A stretch of DNA of 64,000 nt from JBFMFR01 sp040752025 (GCA_040752025.1 JBFMFR010000039.1:7559-71558); one strand, 5' to 3'. Positions 9,320 to 17,451 are shown, counted from the first letter of the stretch. Notes: generated by a model from the sequence alone, not told the origin. Numbers and translations are program-made.

Positions 9320-10299
9320 CGATTTCACCCGACTCGCAGGCCATGCTGCTGCTATGTTCGCACCTGGGCTTATCGAATGAAACAGATCTTGCCCCACTCA
9401 CACTGCGCGAGTGGAATCCGTTAGCCCGTAAACTCGCTGCATCAAAATTAGCGCGACCGGCAGGATTATTGGGTTTGGCAGCGGGTGACCTACAAAAGGC
9501 GCTGGATCTAAACGAGGCTGAAGCACAGCGCCTGGCGCGCTTACTGGTGCGGGGCGGCGGCCTGGCAATCGAACTCGAGCGCCTGGCCAACCTGGGCATC
9601 CATCCTTTAACCCGGGCAGACTCTGACTATCCCAGACGCTATCGCGAACGTCTCAAAGAATCGGCTCCTGCAGTAATGTTCTATGCAGGGAATAAGGACC
9701 TGCTGGGACAACCTGGGCTGGCGGTAGTTGGCTCTCGGCATCTCGATGAAGCCGGGCAGGCATGCGCAGAATTTGTGGGCAATGCCTGTGGTTTATCAGG
9801 CCTGGTTTTATATTCGGGCGGAGCGCGCGGCGTGGATACGATCAGTATGAAAGCATCTCTAGAAAACCGCGGCTTTGCCGTTGGGATTTTAGCCGACAGA
9901 CTGGAAAAAGCTATCCGCATTCCCGAATATCGCTCAGCACTAGGTGAAGGAGATGCCTGCCTAGCAACTCCCTATCATCCTTCTGCAGGATTCAGCGTTG
10001 GCGCGGCGATGGGACGCAATCGCTTGATCTACACCCTGGCAGATCATGCTATTGTGGTTGCCAGCGATGCCGAACGAGGCGGCACCTGGGCAGGAGCGAC
10101 TGAAGCACTCAAAGCGCAATGGGTACCTGTATTTGTATTAGAACACGCCAATATGCCGCAAGGGAACCGCGGCTTGTTAGAAAAGGGCGCCAATCCATTA
10201 CCTTATCCCCTTCCAGTTCAGCCCTCGCAACTCAAAACCTGGCTTGATGAGCATAACCTGCCTGGTAAGCCCTGGGCGACTCAGCCCCAGCTATTTTAG
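9316..10299 (+). CDS. DprA/Smf-like Rossmann-fold protein
   Basis: DprA/SMF-family protein of 327 residues. An N-terminal helical segment (residues 1-95) carries an HhH-like 'LARLLVRGGGLAIELERLANLGI'-type region, and the Rossmann domain follows with 'GSRHLDEAG', 'YSGGARGVDT' near 165-174, and 'GRNRLIYTLAD' near 232. In classical DprA this fold binds ssDNA and loads RecA during transformation. The start codon overlaps the stop of the RecQ-PRTase fusion. Helicase plus ComF-like PRTase plus DprA is the same set of activities as ComFA, ComFC and DprA in natural competence, but no pilus or ComEC genes are nearby. A stand-alone DNA-processing or defence cassette is an alternative reading. Confidence 0.85.
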   Translation: MTISPDSQAMLLLCSHLGLSNETDLAPLTLREWNPLARKLAASKLARPAGLLGLAAGDLQKALDLNEAEAQRLARLLVRGGGLAIELERLANLGIHPLTRADSDYPRRYRERLKESAPAVMFYAGNKDLLGQPGLAVVGSRHLDEAGQACAEFVGNACGLSGLVLYSGGARGVDTISMKASLENRGFAVGILADRLEKAIRIPEYRSALGEGDACLATPYHPSAGFSVGAAMGRNRLIYTLADHAIVVASDAERGGTWAGATEALKAQWVPVFVLEHANMPQGNRGLLEKGANPLPYPLPVQPSQLKTWLDEHNLPGKPWATQPQLF

Positions 10300-10316
10300 C
10301 GTTCATCCGATGTCTA

Positions 10317-10345
10317 TTGAATAAACTGGTAAAAACCGTTACAAT
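10317..10345 (+). promoter_or_regulatory. Sigma-70-type promoter of the toxin-antitoxin pair
   Basis: A -35 box TTGAAT at 10317-10322 and a -10 box TACAAT at 10340-10345 are separated by exactly 17 bases. The start codon of the antitoxin-like gene lies 24 bases downstream, with a GAAGGAGA ribosome-binding site between them. Confidence 0.65.
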
Positions 10346-10369
10346 GGAGGTGAGTGAAGGAGAAATGAG

Positions 10370-10630
10370 ATGATCACGGCTTATCGTAAAAAGGTGACTG
10401 TGCGGCAGGATGGAAAAATTGAAATCAAGGATTCTACCTTCAAGCCGGGGACAAAGGCGGAGGTGATTGTTTTGGTTGAAAGCAGCCCGGAGGATGACAG
10501 CGAGCGCCAGGAACGCGTGCAGGAATGGCAGGCGCTGCTTGCAGAGACGCAGGCGCTGCCCCAGGCGCAAACGATCACAGAAGAAGAGATCGCGGCCGAA
10601 GTGGCTGCTTACCGCGCTTCCAAGAAATGA
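10370..10630 (+). CDS. Antitoxin-like protein of a PIN toxin pair
   Basis: Small acidic protein of 86 residues. The N-terminal half (residues 1-45) is strand-rich with 'GKIEI' and 'GTKAEVIVLVE', resembling the DNA-binding strands of short antitoxins. The C-terminal half is helical and ends 'EEEIAAEVAAYRASKK', the kind of tail that wraps a toxin. Its stop overlaps the ATG of a broken PIN-domain gene (ATGA at 10627-10630), the usual antitoxin-then-toxin order. A good promoter precedes it. The precise antitoxin family could not be assigned. It may now be an orphan, because the partner toxin is disrupted. Confidence 0.65.
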   Translation: MITAYRKKVTVRQDGKIEIKDSTFKPGTKAEVIVLVESSPEDDSERQERVQEWQALLAETQALPQAQTITEEEIAAEVAAYRASKK

Positions 10631-10881
10631 AAGTGCTGATTGACACCAATGTGCTCATTTCAGCCATCTGGCGCGATCGAGGGCCAGAGGCAGTAATTTT
10701 ATGGGTGCTAGGCGAGGCGGATTGGGAGTGGATCGTTTCGCCATACATCTGGCCTGCGCGCTCGCCAGCGGCGCCGATTTTTTGGTTACGGGGGATGCGG
10801 ATTTTGAAGAGGCGCGCAAGCTGGGCGGAGTCACGATTCTTTCGGTTGGCATGTTCAGACGCCTGGTGATAGGCGAATAAT
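10627..10881 (+). pseudogene. PIN-domain toxin remnant with internal deletion and frameshift
   Basis: The reading frame starting at 10627 encodes the PIN N-terminus 'MKVLIDTNVLISAIWRD', including the first catalytic aspartate, up to 'WIVSPYI'. It then becomes unlike PIN. A second frame over 10717-10881 encodes the PIN C-terminus 'HLACALASGADFLVTGD' followed by 'ADFEEARKLGGVTILSV'. The two halves together lack roughly 50-70 central residues including the middle acidic residue, so a deletion that also shifted the frame is the simplest explanation. The gene is coupled to the intact antitoxin-like gene by an ATGA overlap. Confidence 0.8.
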
Positions 10882-10968
10882 CCTCGAGTCCATTACAGGC
10901 CTCCCCCCTACCATCCTGCGCTCCACACCGCCAGGGCATAGGCGCTCAGGCTACCTCAGCATCTTCTA

Positions 10969-11001
10969 GGTGCAACGCACAAAGTGCATGTGCATCGCAC
11001 C
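10969..11001. repeat. Solo REP palindrome away from the RAYT
   Basis: A 33-base palindrome with arms GGTGCAACGCAC and GTGCATCGCACC, the same arms as the copy at 6250-6282, but with a different 9-base loop. It stands alone 3.8 kb from the transposase, 49 bases upstream of the permease start, so it shows dispersal of the REP family. It could also act in the leader of the permease mRNA. Confidence 0.85.
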
Positions 11002-11049
11002 TGGCAGAGGGAAGAAAGATGATAAAATCTTCCCCGAGGTAAACATAGC

Positions 11050-13431
11050 ATGGCGCACATTTCCCACAAACTGAAGAACGCCCTCGAGGGGGCCCTGGCC
11101 GGCGGGGGCGACCCGGCAACCTCGCCGCTGTACGTCTTCGGGCCGTTCCTGAGCCTGATCATGGTCTCGGGGGCGGCGCGGCTGGTCTTCGGCGGCTCGG
11201 TCTGGCTGGCGGTGCTGACCATCGCCGTGGTCTCGGCCATGTACCGGCTGGTGATGCAGTGGGTGACGGACGGCTCGGGGGGCAGCGGGCTGTGCGAGGA
11301 GGAGTTCGGCGGCTGGGCGGTCAAAGTCAACGCCGCCATCACGTTCGTGGAATACACGTTGACCTTCCTGGTGAGCATGGCCGCCATGGTGACCTTCATC
11401 GCCGACCGCTTCCCGGCGCTGAACGGCGCGCTGCTGGGCGTGCCCTACCGGGCGCTGGCGGCCATCGGGCTGAGCGTCTTCACCGGCTGGCTGGTGAACC
11501 GCGGCCCGAAGATGGCGGCGCGCACGTTCGGGCCGGCGACCGGCGGCGTGCTGGTGCTGCTGTGGCTGATGATCCTGGCCACGCTGTGGCGCACCGGGCT
11601 GCACCTGCCGGCGCTCTCGCTGGAGGCCTTCAAGCCGCCCAACCTGCACCTGACCGTGGGCGGCTACGTGCGCATCCTGGCGGTGATGACCGGCATCGAG
11701 GTCTTCGCCAACCTGGTGGCGGCCTTCGAGGGCTCTCCGGCGCAGAAGGGGCGCAAGGCCTTCCAGAGCCTGCTGATCATCATGAGCACCACGGCCGCCA
11801 CCATGCTGATCGTGGGCCCGGCGATCTTCTCGCTCTCGGACGTGCGCCTCGAGGGGGTCTCGGTCTTCACGCAGACCATGGATCGCCTGCTGCCGGCGCC
11901 GCTGCCCTACCTGGGCTCGCTGGTGGGAGTGATCGTGTTGATGTCGGCCTCGGCGGCCAGCGCCCAGGGCCTGCAGAACCTGGCCCTGGGGCTGAAAGAG
12001 CGCCATTACATCCCGCCCGCTTTCGGCAAGCTCAATCCCTACGAGGTGGCCGACCGGCCGGTGTGGCTGCAGGTGGGCATCGTCTGCCTGTGCTTTTTGG
12101 TCTTCGGGACGAGCGAGGAGACCTACCTGGCGCTGTACGCCGCGGGTGTGTTCATCCTGCTGAGCATGACCGGCTGGGCGGTGACGCAGCGCCTGGGGCG
12201 CGAGCTGCGCGAGCAGTTCTCGCCGCACCAGGCGGCGCTGATGGCCGGCACGGCCACGGCCGCGCTGCTGACCAGCGGGGCCACGCTGGTGATCTTCGAG
12301 GAGCGCTTCTTGGAAGGCGCCTGGGCCTATCTGCTCTTCATCCCCGTGCTGTACGCCGCCTTCACATATTTCCGCGGGCGCATCGGGGCCCCCTCGCCGG
12401 AGATGGACTACCTGGGGCGCATCGACGCCAGCCTGCTGGCGGGCTTCGGCTTCGGGCAGGCCATGCCCAAGGAAACTGTGGGAGCCAATGATGAACAGGC
12501 GCCGGTCAAGCTGGGCTGGCAGCCCGAGCCGGTGCTGGAACGCCACCGCACGAACGGCTCGTGCAAGATCCGCCACGTGCTGACGCTGCTGGATGGCTCG
12601 GAGTACGCCGCCCAGGCGCTGCCCCTGGCGCAGTTCGTGTGCGAGACGACCGGGGCGCAGCTCACCCTGCTCTCGGCCTCGCTCCGCTACCAGGCGCAGG
12701 GCCCGCAGGAGTTCGAAGCGGGCGCCTACCTGTGCGGCGTGGCCGAAAAGCTGCACGCCGCCGGCATCCAGGTCAACTGCGAGGTGCGCGCCGATTCGCC
12801 GGCGGAGGCCACGCAGGAGCTGGTGCTCGAGAAAGACGTCGACCTGGTGATCGTGACCACGCGCGGCGCTTCGGGCGAGAAGAACTGGCTGCGCGAGGGC
12901 CTGTCGAGCAAGCTGGTGCACCTGCTGGACGTCCCCATCCTGCTGGTGCAGGTCTTCGAGAGCGGGCCGGCAGAAGCGCCGCACCTGGGGCGCATCCTGG
13001 TGGCGCTGGACGGCTCGGCCTTCGCCGAGCAGCTCCTGCCCTACGCCCGGCTGATGGCCCGGCAGTTCGATTGCGAGCTGATGCTGATCTGCGTGCCGGC
13101 CGTGCCGGAGAGCGGCAAGTACCGCGCCCCGGCCAGCGTGATCCAGGCCATCCGCAAGCAGGCCGAGGCCAGCATGCGCGAGTACCTGGCTTCGGTGGCC
13201 GAGGTGCTGCGGGCTGAAGGCCTGACGGTGCACACCGTGGTGACCGGCTCTTACCCGGCGCGCGCCATTGTGAACATCAGCAAGCGCGAGGCCGTGGACC
13301 TGATCATGATCTCCTCACAGGGGCGCGGCGGGCTGGACCTGCTCTTCATGGGCAGCGTGGCGCAGCAGGTGGTGCAGTTGGCCGACAGCCCGGTGTTCAT
13401 CTTCCCGATCAATAAGGAACTGGCCGAATGA
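11050..13431 (+). CDS. APC-family amino acid permease with two C-terminal universal stress domains
   Basis: Predicted inner-membrane amino acid/polyamine/organocation transporter of 793 residues. About 12 hydrophobic segments occupy residues ~25-455. Two universal stress protein domains follow: the first at ~505-635 begins 'IRHVLTLLDGSEYA', the second at ~645-785 begins 'LGRILVALDGSAFA' and ends with the nucleotide-binding loop 'SSQGRGGLDLLFMGSVAQ'. The first copy has a degenerate loop (G-x2-G spacing lost), suggesting only the second binds ATP. The fusion implies that transport is tuned by nucleotide or stress state. GAGG at 11035-11038 is a weak ribosome-binding site for the ATG at 11050. 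The stop overlaps the MFS gene by ATGA. Substrate not predictable. Confidence 0.85.
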   Translation: MAHISHKLKNALEGALAGGGDPATSPLYVFGPFLSLIMVSGAARLVFGGSVWLAVLTIAVVSAMYRLVMQWVTDGSGGSGLCEEEFGGWAVKVNAAITFVEYTLTFLVSMAAMVTFIADRFPALNGALLGVPYRALAAIGLSVFTGWLVNRGPKMAARTFGPATGGVLVLLWLMILATLWRTGLHLPALSLEAFKPPNLHLTVGGYVRILAVMTGIEVFANLVAAFEGSPAQKGRKAFQSLLIIMSTTAATMLIVGPAIFSLSDVRLEGVSVFTQTMDRLLPAPLPYLGSLVGVIVLMSASAASAQGLQNLALGLKERHYIPPAFGKLNPYEVADRPVWLQVGIVCLCFLVFGTSEETYLALYAAGVFILLSMTGWAVTQRLGRELREQFSPHQAALMAGTATAALLTSGATLVIFEERFLEGAWAYLLFIPVLYAAFTYFRGRIGAPSPEMDYLGRIDASLLAGFGFGQAMPKETVGANDEQAPVKLGWQPEPVLERHRTNGSCKIRHVLTLLDGSEYAAQALPLAQFVCETTGAQLTLLSASLRYQAQGPQEFEAGAYLCGVAEKLHAAGIQVNCEVRADSPAEATQELVLEKDVDLVIVTTRGASGEKNWLREGLSSKLVHLLDVPILLVQVFESGPAEAPHLGRILVALDGSAFAEQLLPYARLMARQFDCELMLICVPAVPESGKYRAPASVIQAIRKQAEASMREYLASVAEVLRAEGLTVHTVVTGSYPARAIVNISKREAVDLIMISSQGRGGLDLLFMGSVAQQVVQLADSPVFIFPINKELAE

Positions 13432-14717
13432 CGCAAATCGCCGACACTACGACGCTCACTGCCCAGCAGCAGATCGAGCGGGATTACCGCTGGAACTTTT
13501 TAGTCAACACGCTGGATGGGGCCAGCTTCTGGTTTGGGATGAGCTTTTTCTCGTACACCATCATCCTGCCCCTGTTCGTGCGGCATTTCACCGAAAACCC
13601 CGTGATCATCGGCCTGATCCCATTCCTATACATGGCCGGCGTGCTCATTCCGCAGTTGTTCACCGCCAACGCCATCGAGCGCGCCCCGCGCAAGAAGTTC
13701 TTCCCGGTGAACATCGGCTTCTTCTCCGAGCGCCTGCCCCTGCTGATCCTGCCGCTGGTGGTCTATTTTCTGACCAGCAGCTATCCGATGCTGACCCTGG
13801 CGCTGTTCTTCGCGCTGTACGCCTGGCAAAACCTGGGAGCGGGGGTCATCGTGGTGGGCTGGCAGGACATGATCGCCAAGGTGATCCCGGTGCACCGGCG
13901 CGGGCGCTTCTTCGGCATCACCAATTTCATCGGCAACAGCGCCGGCATCCTGGGGGCGCTGGCGGTGCCCTTCGTGCTCGAGAAGTTCGCCTTCCCGCTG
14001 GGCTACGTCTTCTCCTTCGCCGTGGCCGGCGCGCTGATCTTGCTCTCCTGGGTGTTCCTCTCGCTGACGCGCGAGCCGGCCGTCTACAGCAGCAAGCCAG
14101 CCGTCTCGCAGTTGGATTACCTGCGCTCGTTGCCGGAGGTGCTGCGCAAGGACGGCAACTTCCGCATGTACCTGCTGGCGCAGATCACTTTTGGGCTGGG
14201 CGGGATGGCGACCGGCTTCCTGGCGGTCTACAGCGCCCAGACCTGGCGCCTGCCGGATGCACAGGCCAGCGGCTTCATGGTCGCCTGGCAGATCGGGTTA
14301 GCCCTGGCGAACCTGTTCTTCGGCTTCCTCGCCGACCGCACCGGGCACAAGCTGAACCTGGAGACGACCTGCCTGCTGAGCGCCCTGATGCTGGGCCTGG
14401 CGATCGCCGCCCCTGCCCCGGGGTGGTTCTACCTGGTCTTTTTCATCGGCGGGGCGGTCAACGCCGGGGCTTTCATTTCCAGCATTTCGATCGTGTTGGA
14501 ATTCACCGACCCGGAGAACCGCCCGACCTACATCGGCCTGGCCAACAGCATCCCCGGTGTGGCCCTCGCCACGGCGCCCATCCTCGGCGGCTGGCTGGCG
14601 AGGGTCGCCGGCTACCGCAGCATGTTCGTCCTGGCGGCGGTCTTTGCGCTGGGCAGTTGGGCGCTGCTGCATTTCACCGTGCGCGAGCCGCGCAAAACGA
14701 ATTCCACTGCGGTATAA
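13428..14717 (+). CDS. MFS transporter
   Basis: Major facilitator superfamily permease of 429 residues with about 12 membrane-spanning segments. A motif-A-like loop follows TM2 ('NAIERAPRKKFF') and an equivalent 'ADRTGHKLNLE' loop appears in the second half. The N-terminal 50 residues are soluble. Its ATG overlaps the stop of the permease-USP gene, so both are probably made from one mRNA. The 3' end runs into a truncated antitoxin gene whose frame begins inside the last codons, consistent with an insertion or deletion at this point. Substrate unknown. Confidence 0.85.
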   Translation: MTQIADTTTLTAQQQIERDYRWNFLVNTLDGASFWFGMSFFSYTIILPLFVRHFTENPVIIGLIPFLYMAGVLIPQLFTANAIERAPRKKFFPVNIGFFSERLPLLILPLVVYFLTSSYPMLTLALFFALYAWQNLGAGVIVVGWQDMIAKVIPVHRRGRFFGITNFIGNSAGILGALAVPFVLEKFAFPLGYVFSFAVAGALILLSWVFLSLTREPAVYSSKPAVSQLDYLRSLPEVLRKDGNFRMYLLAQITFGLGGMATGFLAVYSAQTWRLPDAQASGFMVAWQIGLALANLFFGFLADRTGHKLNLETTCLLSALMLGLAIAAPAPGWFYLVFFIGGAVNAGAFISSISIVLEFTDPENRPTYIGLANSIPGVALATAPILGGWLARVAGYRSMFVLAAVFALGSWALLHFTVREPRKTNSTAV

Positions 14718-14724
14718 TGAGGAA

Positions 14725-14895
14725 GTGTACGTCACCCACCGCGGCAAGCTGGTGGCGCGCATCCTCCCCGTTGCGCCAGCGCCCAAGCAGGACCTGCGCC
14801 AGTGGGACGACCTGGAGCGCCTGGCGCTGGAGATCGGCCAGCGCTGGCCGGCAGGCGTCTCGGCAGCCGAAGCGGTCAGCGAGGGGCGCGAGTGA
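14725..14895 (+). pseudogene. Phd/YefM-type antitoxin, 5'-truncated
   Basis: The open frame encodes 'EEVYVTHRGKLVARILPV' and a C-terminal toxin-binding tail, which is the middle and end of a Phd/YefM antitoxin. The first ~25 residues (the 'VGIRELR' DNA-binding part) are missing: upstream, the frame runs into the 3' end of the MFS gene. A GTG at 14725 could give a 56-residue protein that binds toxin but lacks the repressor half. A TATAAT at 14713-14718 might drive it. The stop overlaps the vapC start. Whether the shortened protein still neutralises the toxin cannot be judged from sequence. Confidence 0.65.
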
Positions 14896-15302
14896 GCTAC
14901 GTGGTGACCGACGCCAGCCTGTGGGTGGCGCGGCTGGCGCCGCAGGATGCCTTCCACGGGCAGGTGCGCGCCTGGCTGGAAGCGCGCCGCGCCGAAGAGG
15001 CGCAGTTGCTGGCCCCCGCTCTATTATTGGCCGAAGTGGGCGGGGCGATTGCCCGGCGGACGGGCGAGGGCGACCTGGCGCGCCAGGCTGCCAGCCTGCT
15101 GGAAAACCTGCCCGGGCTGCGCCTGGTAGCGATGGACGAGGCCCTGCTGAGTGAAGCCGCCCGGCTCGCAGCCGACCTGGGCCTGCGCGGGGCGGACGCC
15201 ACCTACGTGGCGGTTGCCAGCCAGTTAGGGCTGCCGCTGGCCAGCCTGGACGCCGACCAACGCCAGCGCGCCGGGGTGCAGGTGAGGCTGGTGGAATTGT
15301 GA
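14892..15302 (+). CDS. vapC: VapC-type PIN-domain ribonuclease toxin
   Basis: PIN-domain toxin of 136 residues, expected to cleave RNA with Mg2+. Acidic active-site residues are in place: 'VVTDASLWV' at the N-terminus, the glutamate of 'LLLAEVGGAI' near 49, and 'LRGADATYVA' plus 'LASLDADQ' near 100-120. The GTG at 14892 overlaps the antitoxin stop (14893-14895), the usual coupling. The gene looks complete, in contrast to its partner, which lacks the N-terminal DNA-binding part. Confidence 0.82.
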   Translation: MSYVVTDASLWVARLAPQDAFHGQVRAWLEARRAEEAQLLAPALLLAEVGGAIARRTGEGDLARQAASLLENLPGLRLVAMDEALLSEAARLAADLGLRGADATYVAVASQLGLPLASLDADQRQRAGVQVRLVEL

Positions 15303-15391
15303 CCTGCGGGGGAGGCGCACGCCATACAAGGTGCACGCCGTGCGCCCCTACGGGTCAACCTTCCCCATTCGGCCAGCCGTGCGCCCCGGCG

Positions 15392-16165
15392 TTATTCACC
15401 CTTGGCCCAATTCACCGTTGGCAGGATCCACTCGTCCAGGGGCTTGTAGCACACGCCGTGACCGCTGCCGACCTGCAGGACGATCTCCTCGTGACGACCG
15501 AGGCCTTTACCCTTGGACAGTTCGAACATGGGCTGGCACGAACCCGAATACTGTGTATCGGCGAAGTCGTAGATGGACAGGACGTTCCCGTAGAAGCTGA
15601 CATGGCCTTTCTGCCACTCTTGAACGATATCGGGGTGGCAGGTGGCGAGCAGGACGAAGTTGACCTGTTCGTTCTGCAATAAGTAGGAGGCCATTACGGC
15701 GATGGTGGCGCCTTTGGAAGCGCCCAGGACGGTGATCTGCCCGGGGGGCACGCCGGCCGCCAGCAGGCGCCGGATTTGCGAGACGACCCGCTGGGCGTAT
15801 GGGTAGCTGTCGGCGTTCTTGGGGCGCTGCTCGCTGATCACACGCAAGCCGTAGCCGGACAGGGTCTGCAGGATGGCTGCGTATTCGTACTCGCCGAACT
15901 CGGGGCTGATGGCGGGCAGGCCCTGGTCTTCGATGATCCTGCCGTGCAGAGAGAACAGGTAGCGCTGGGAGGGGTCGATGGCTTCGGGGGATGGGAAGGC
16001 ATAGGCATCGAAGATCGAGGTGGGGGCAGGTGCAGGCGTGGGAATGGTTGTAGGTGAGGCAACCGCCACCGGCGTGGGCGTGAACACCGGCGTGGGAGCG
16101 GCACAGCCGGCGGCGAAGACAGCGACCAGAAGCAAAGCCGGGGAAGAGGTTTTGCGGGACAGCAT
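15392..16165 (-). CDS. Alpha/beta-hydrolase-like lipoprotein
   Basis: Exported lipoprotein of 257 residues. The start at 16165 is chosen because it follows an ACGGAGG site and begins a signal peptide with lipobox 'FAAGC' (Cys near residue 21). A Pro/Thr linker spans ~22-50. The remainder has alpha/beta-hydrolase hallmarks: a nucleophile elbow G-A-S-K-G near 151, an aspartate in 'SIYDFAD' near 205 and a late histidine in 'GSGHGVCYKP' near 235. It could be an esterase, lipase or peptidase on the cell surface. The interval between it and vapC (15303-15391) holds GC-rich GTGCGCC-containing sequence without a clear function. Confidence 0.72.
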   Translation of the reverse strand: MLSRKTSSPALLLVAVFAAGCAAPTPVFTPTPVAVASPTTIPTPAPAPTSIFDAYAFPSPEAIDPSQRYLFSLHGRIIEDQGLPAISPEFGEYEYAAILQTLSGYGLRVISEQRPKNADSYPYAQRVVSQIRRLLAAGVPPGQITVLGASKGATIAVMASYLLQNEQVNFVLLATCHPDIVQEWQKGHVSFYGNVLSIYDFADTQYSGSCQPMFELSKGKGLGRHEEIVLQVGSGHGVCYKPLDEWILPTVNWAKGE

Positions 16166-16303
16166 GGGGACGACCTCCGTAAGCAGCAGGAAAAGTTTCT
16201 GCAGTACATTGAGTATACCGCACAGCGGGGATGATGGTTCAGTAAGGAAAGGCTTGCAAACCTGTAAACCGAGAAGGAAACCAACTGGAGGGCAAAAAGC
16301 GAT

Positions 16304-16309
16304 TATAAT
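16304..16309 (+). promoter_or_regulatory. -10 box immediately upstream of the RsbW-like gene
   Basis: A consensus TATAAT ends 10 bases before the ATG at 16320. Transcription from it would start about three bases before the start codon, implying a nearly leaderless mRNA. The -35 region is not recognisable. Confidence 0.45.
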
Positions 16310-16319
16310 TGCGCTGAAG

Positions 16320-16784
16320 ATGAGCCCTCCGCCCACCCTATCCATCGCGGCCCAGCGCCAGAGCATCCCGGAGATGCACGCCTTCGTGGAGGCGGTATGC
16401 CGGGAACATGCGCTTCCCGGGAATACCTGCCACCACCTGATGCTGGCCATCGAGGAGGCCTGCGCCAACATCATCGAGCACGGCTACGCCGGCATGGAGC
16501 CAGGTTCGATCCGGGTGAAGATGCGGGTGGAGCCGCGCCGGGTAGTGGTGACGGTGACCGACCGCGGCTGGTCCTTCGATCCGACCGGTTGCCCGCCGCC
16601 GGACCTGGAATCGGACTGCGAGCACCGCCCAATCGGCGGGCTGGGGATCTATTTCATGAAGCAACTGATGGACGAGGTGCGCTATCGCAGCGACCGGCGG
16701 GGCGGCAACCGCCTGACGCTGGTGAAGTACCTCCCGGTGGAGACCGGGGGAAAGCTCTCGGCCAGAGCGCAAACGGACGGGTAA
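16320..16784 (+). CDS. RsbW-like anti-sigma factor / serine-protein kinase
   Basis: GHKL-fold ATPase of 154 residues, the length of RsbW/SpoIIAB-type anti-sigma kinases. The N-box is 'AIEEACANIIEHGY' near 45-58, the G1 box 'VTDRGWSFDP' near 80, and the G2 box 'GGLGIYFMKQLMDEV' near 108. These proteins bind ATP to phosphorylate an antagonist or sequester a sigma factor. No sigma factor or STAS-domain partner lies nearby, so the regulatory circuit is incomplete in this window. The ATG at 16320 lies 10 bases after a TATAAT, so translation may be leaderless. Confidence 0.85.
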   Translation: MSPPPTLSIAAQRQSIPEMHAFVEAVCREHALPGNTCHHLMLAIEEACANIIEHGYAGMEPGSIRVKMRVEPRRVVVTVTDRGWSFDPTGCPPPDLESDCEHRPIGGLGIYFMKQLMDEVRYRSDRRGGNRLTLVKYLPVETGGKLSARAQTDG

Positions 16785-16824
16785 ACGGCGCGGCGCAGCA
16801 ACAGCGGGCGCTGGGCAACAGCGC

Positions 16825-16853
16825 TTGACTTTTGTCCCAATTCTCCCTAAAAT
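16825..16853 (+). promoter_or_regulatory. Sigma-70-type promoter for the small membrane protein
   Basis: TTGACT at 16825-16830 and TAAAAT at 16848-16853 with a 17-base spacer. The following gene starts at 16963, so the mRNA would have a leader of about 100 bases. Confidence 0.6.
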
Positions 16854-16962
16854 GAATATGTCTGTTAACCCGGCCTGGGCGCGGGCGTGGTTCTAATTGC
16901 ACTGGGAAAGTAGCGCCAGGCAGGCCGTTCAAGGTTCACGCGTGAAGCAAAAGGAGGCGATT

Positions 16963-17433
16963 ATGGCTGGCTGGCTGAAGGCAGGATTGATTGGCGGGGC
17001 GGTGCTGGCAGTTTTTCAGTTGATTGGGCTGGTCCCATTCAACTTCATCTGCTGCCTGACCATCCCGGGGATGTTGATCACGTACCTTGCAGTGGGGGCG
17101 CTGGCGGCAGCGTGGATGGCGCCGCCGCGGGTAGCCGGGCGCGGCGCCGGGCAGGGAGCGCTGGGGGCGATGCTGGCGGCGGTGATCAGCAGCGTGGTGG
17201 GGATGATCGTCAATATGATCCGGGTGCTGATCACACCGCAAGAGGCGGTGATCATGGACCTGCCGCCTGAGATCATGCAGCAGTTGCAGGCAACGGGCCT
17301 TCCGCTGGAGCTGTTCGTCGGCGTGGGCGGCGTGGTGATCTTCTACGGGTTCTGCTGCCTGGGATGGGTCTTCTTCTCGGCTCTGCTGGGCGCGATCGGC
17401 GGGGCAATCTATCCTTCGGTGAAACCGGAATAA
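16963..17433 (+). CDS. Small polytopic membrane protein, function unknown
   Basis: Membrane protein of 156 residues with about four hydrophobic helices (near residues 5-25, 27-50, 62-85, 108-145). Cysteine-rich stretches 'FNFICCLTIPG' and 'FYGFCCLGW' recur in helices 2 and 4, so the protein may be an internal duplication. No recognised family. The ATG at 16963 is preceded by AAGGAGG at 16950-16956. It is transcribed alone from a good promoter and converges on the FG-GAP gene. A hairpin lies just past the stop. Confidence 0.7.
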   Translation: MAGWLKAGLIGGAVLAVFQLIGLVPFNFICCLTIPGMLITYLAVGALAAAWMAPPRVAGRGAGQGALGAMLAAVISSVVGMIVNMIRVLITPQEAVIMDLPPEIMQQLQATGLPLELFVGVGGVVIFYGFCCLGWVFFSALLGAIGGAIYPSVKPE

Positions 17434-17451
17434 AAGTTCAAGGAAATCATA

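Noticed and set aside
9316..10299. Complete natural-competence locus
   Set aside because: No ComEA, ComEC or type IV pilus genes are in the window; only the DNA-processing activities are present.
10966..13233. Long antisense open frame opposite the APC-USP gene
   Set aside because: Low-complexity His/Arg/Gln-rich translation without start signals; the opposite strand encodes an evident transporter.
15303..15391. Possible small gene or repeat between vapC and the hydrolase gene
   Set aside because: Only GC-rich GTGCGCC-containing sequence without a start, coding bias or clear pairing.
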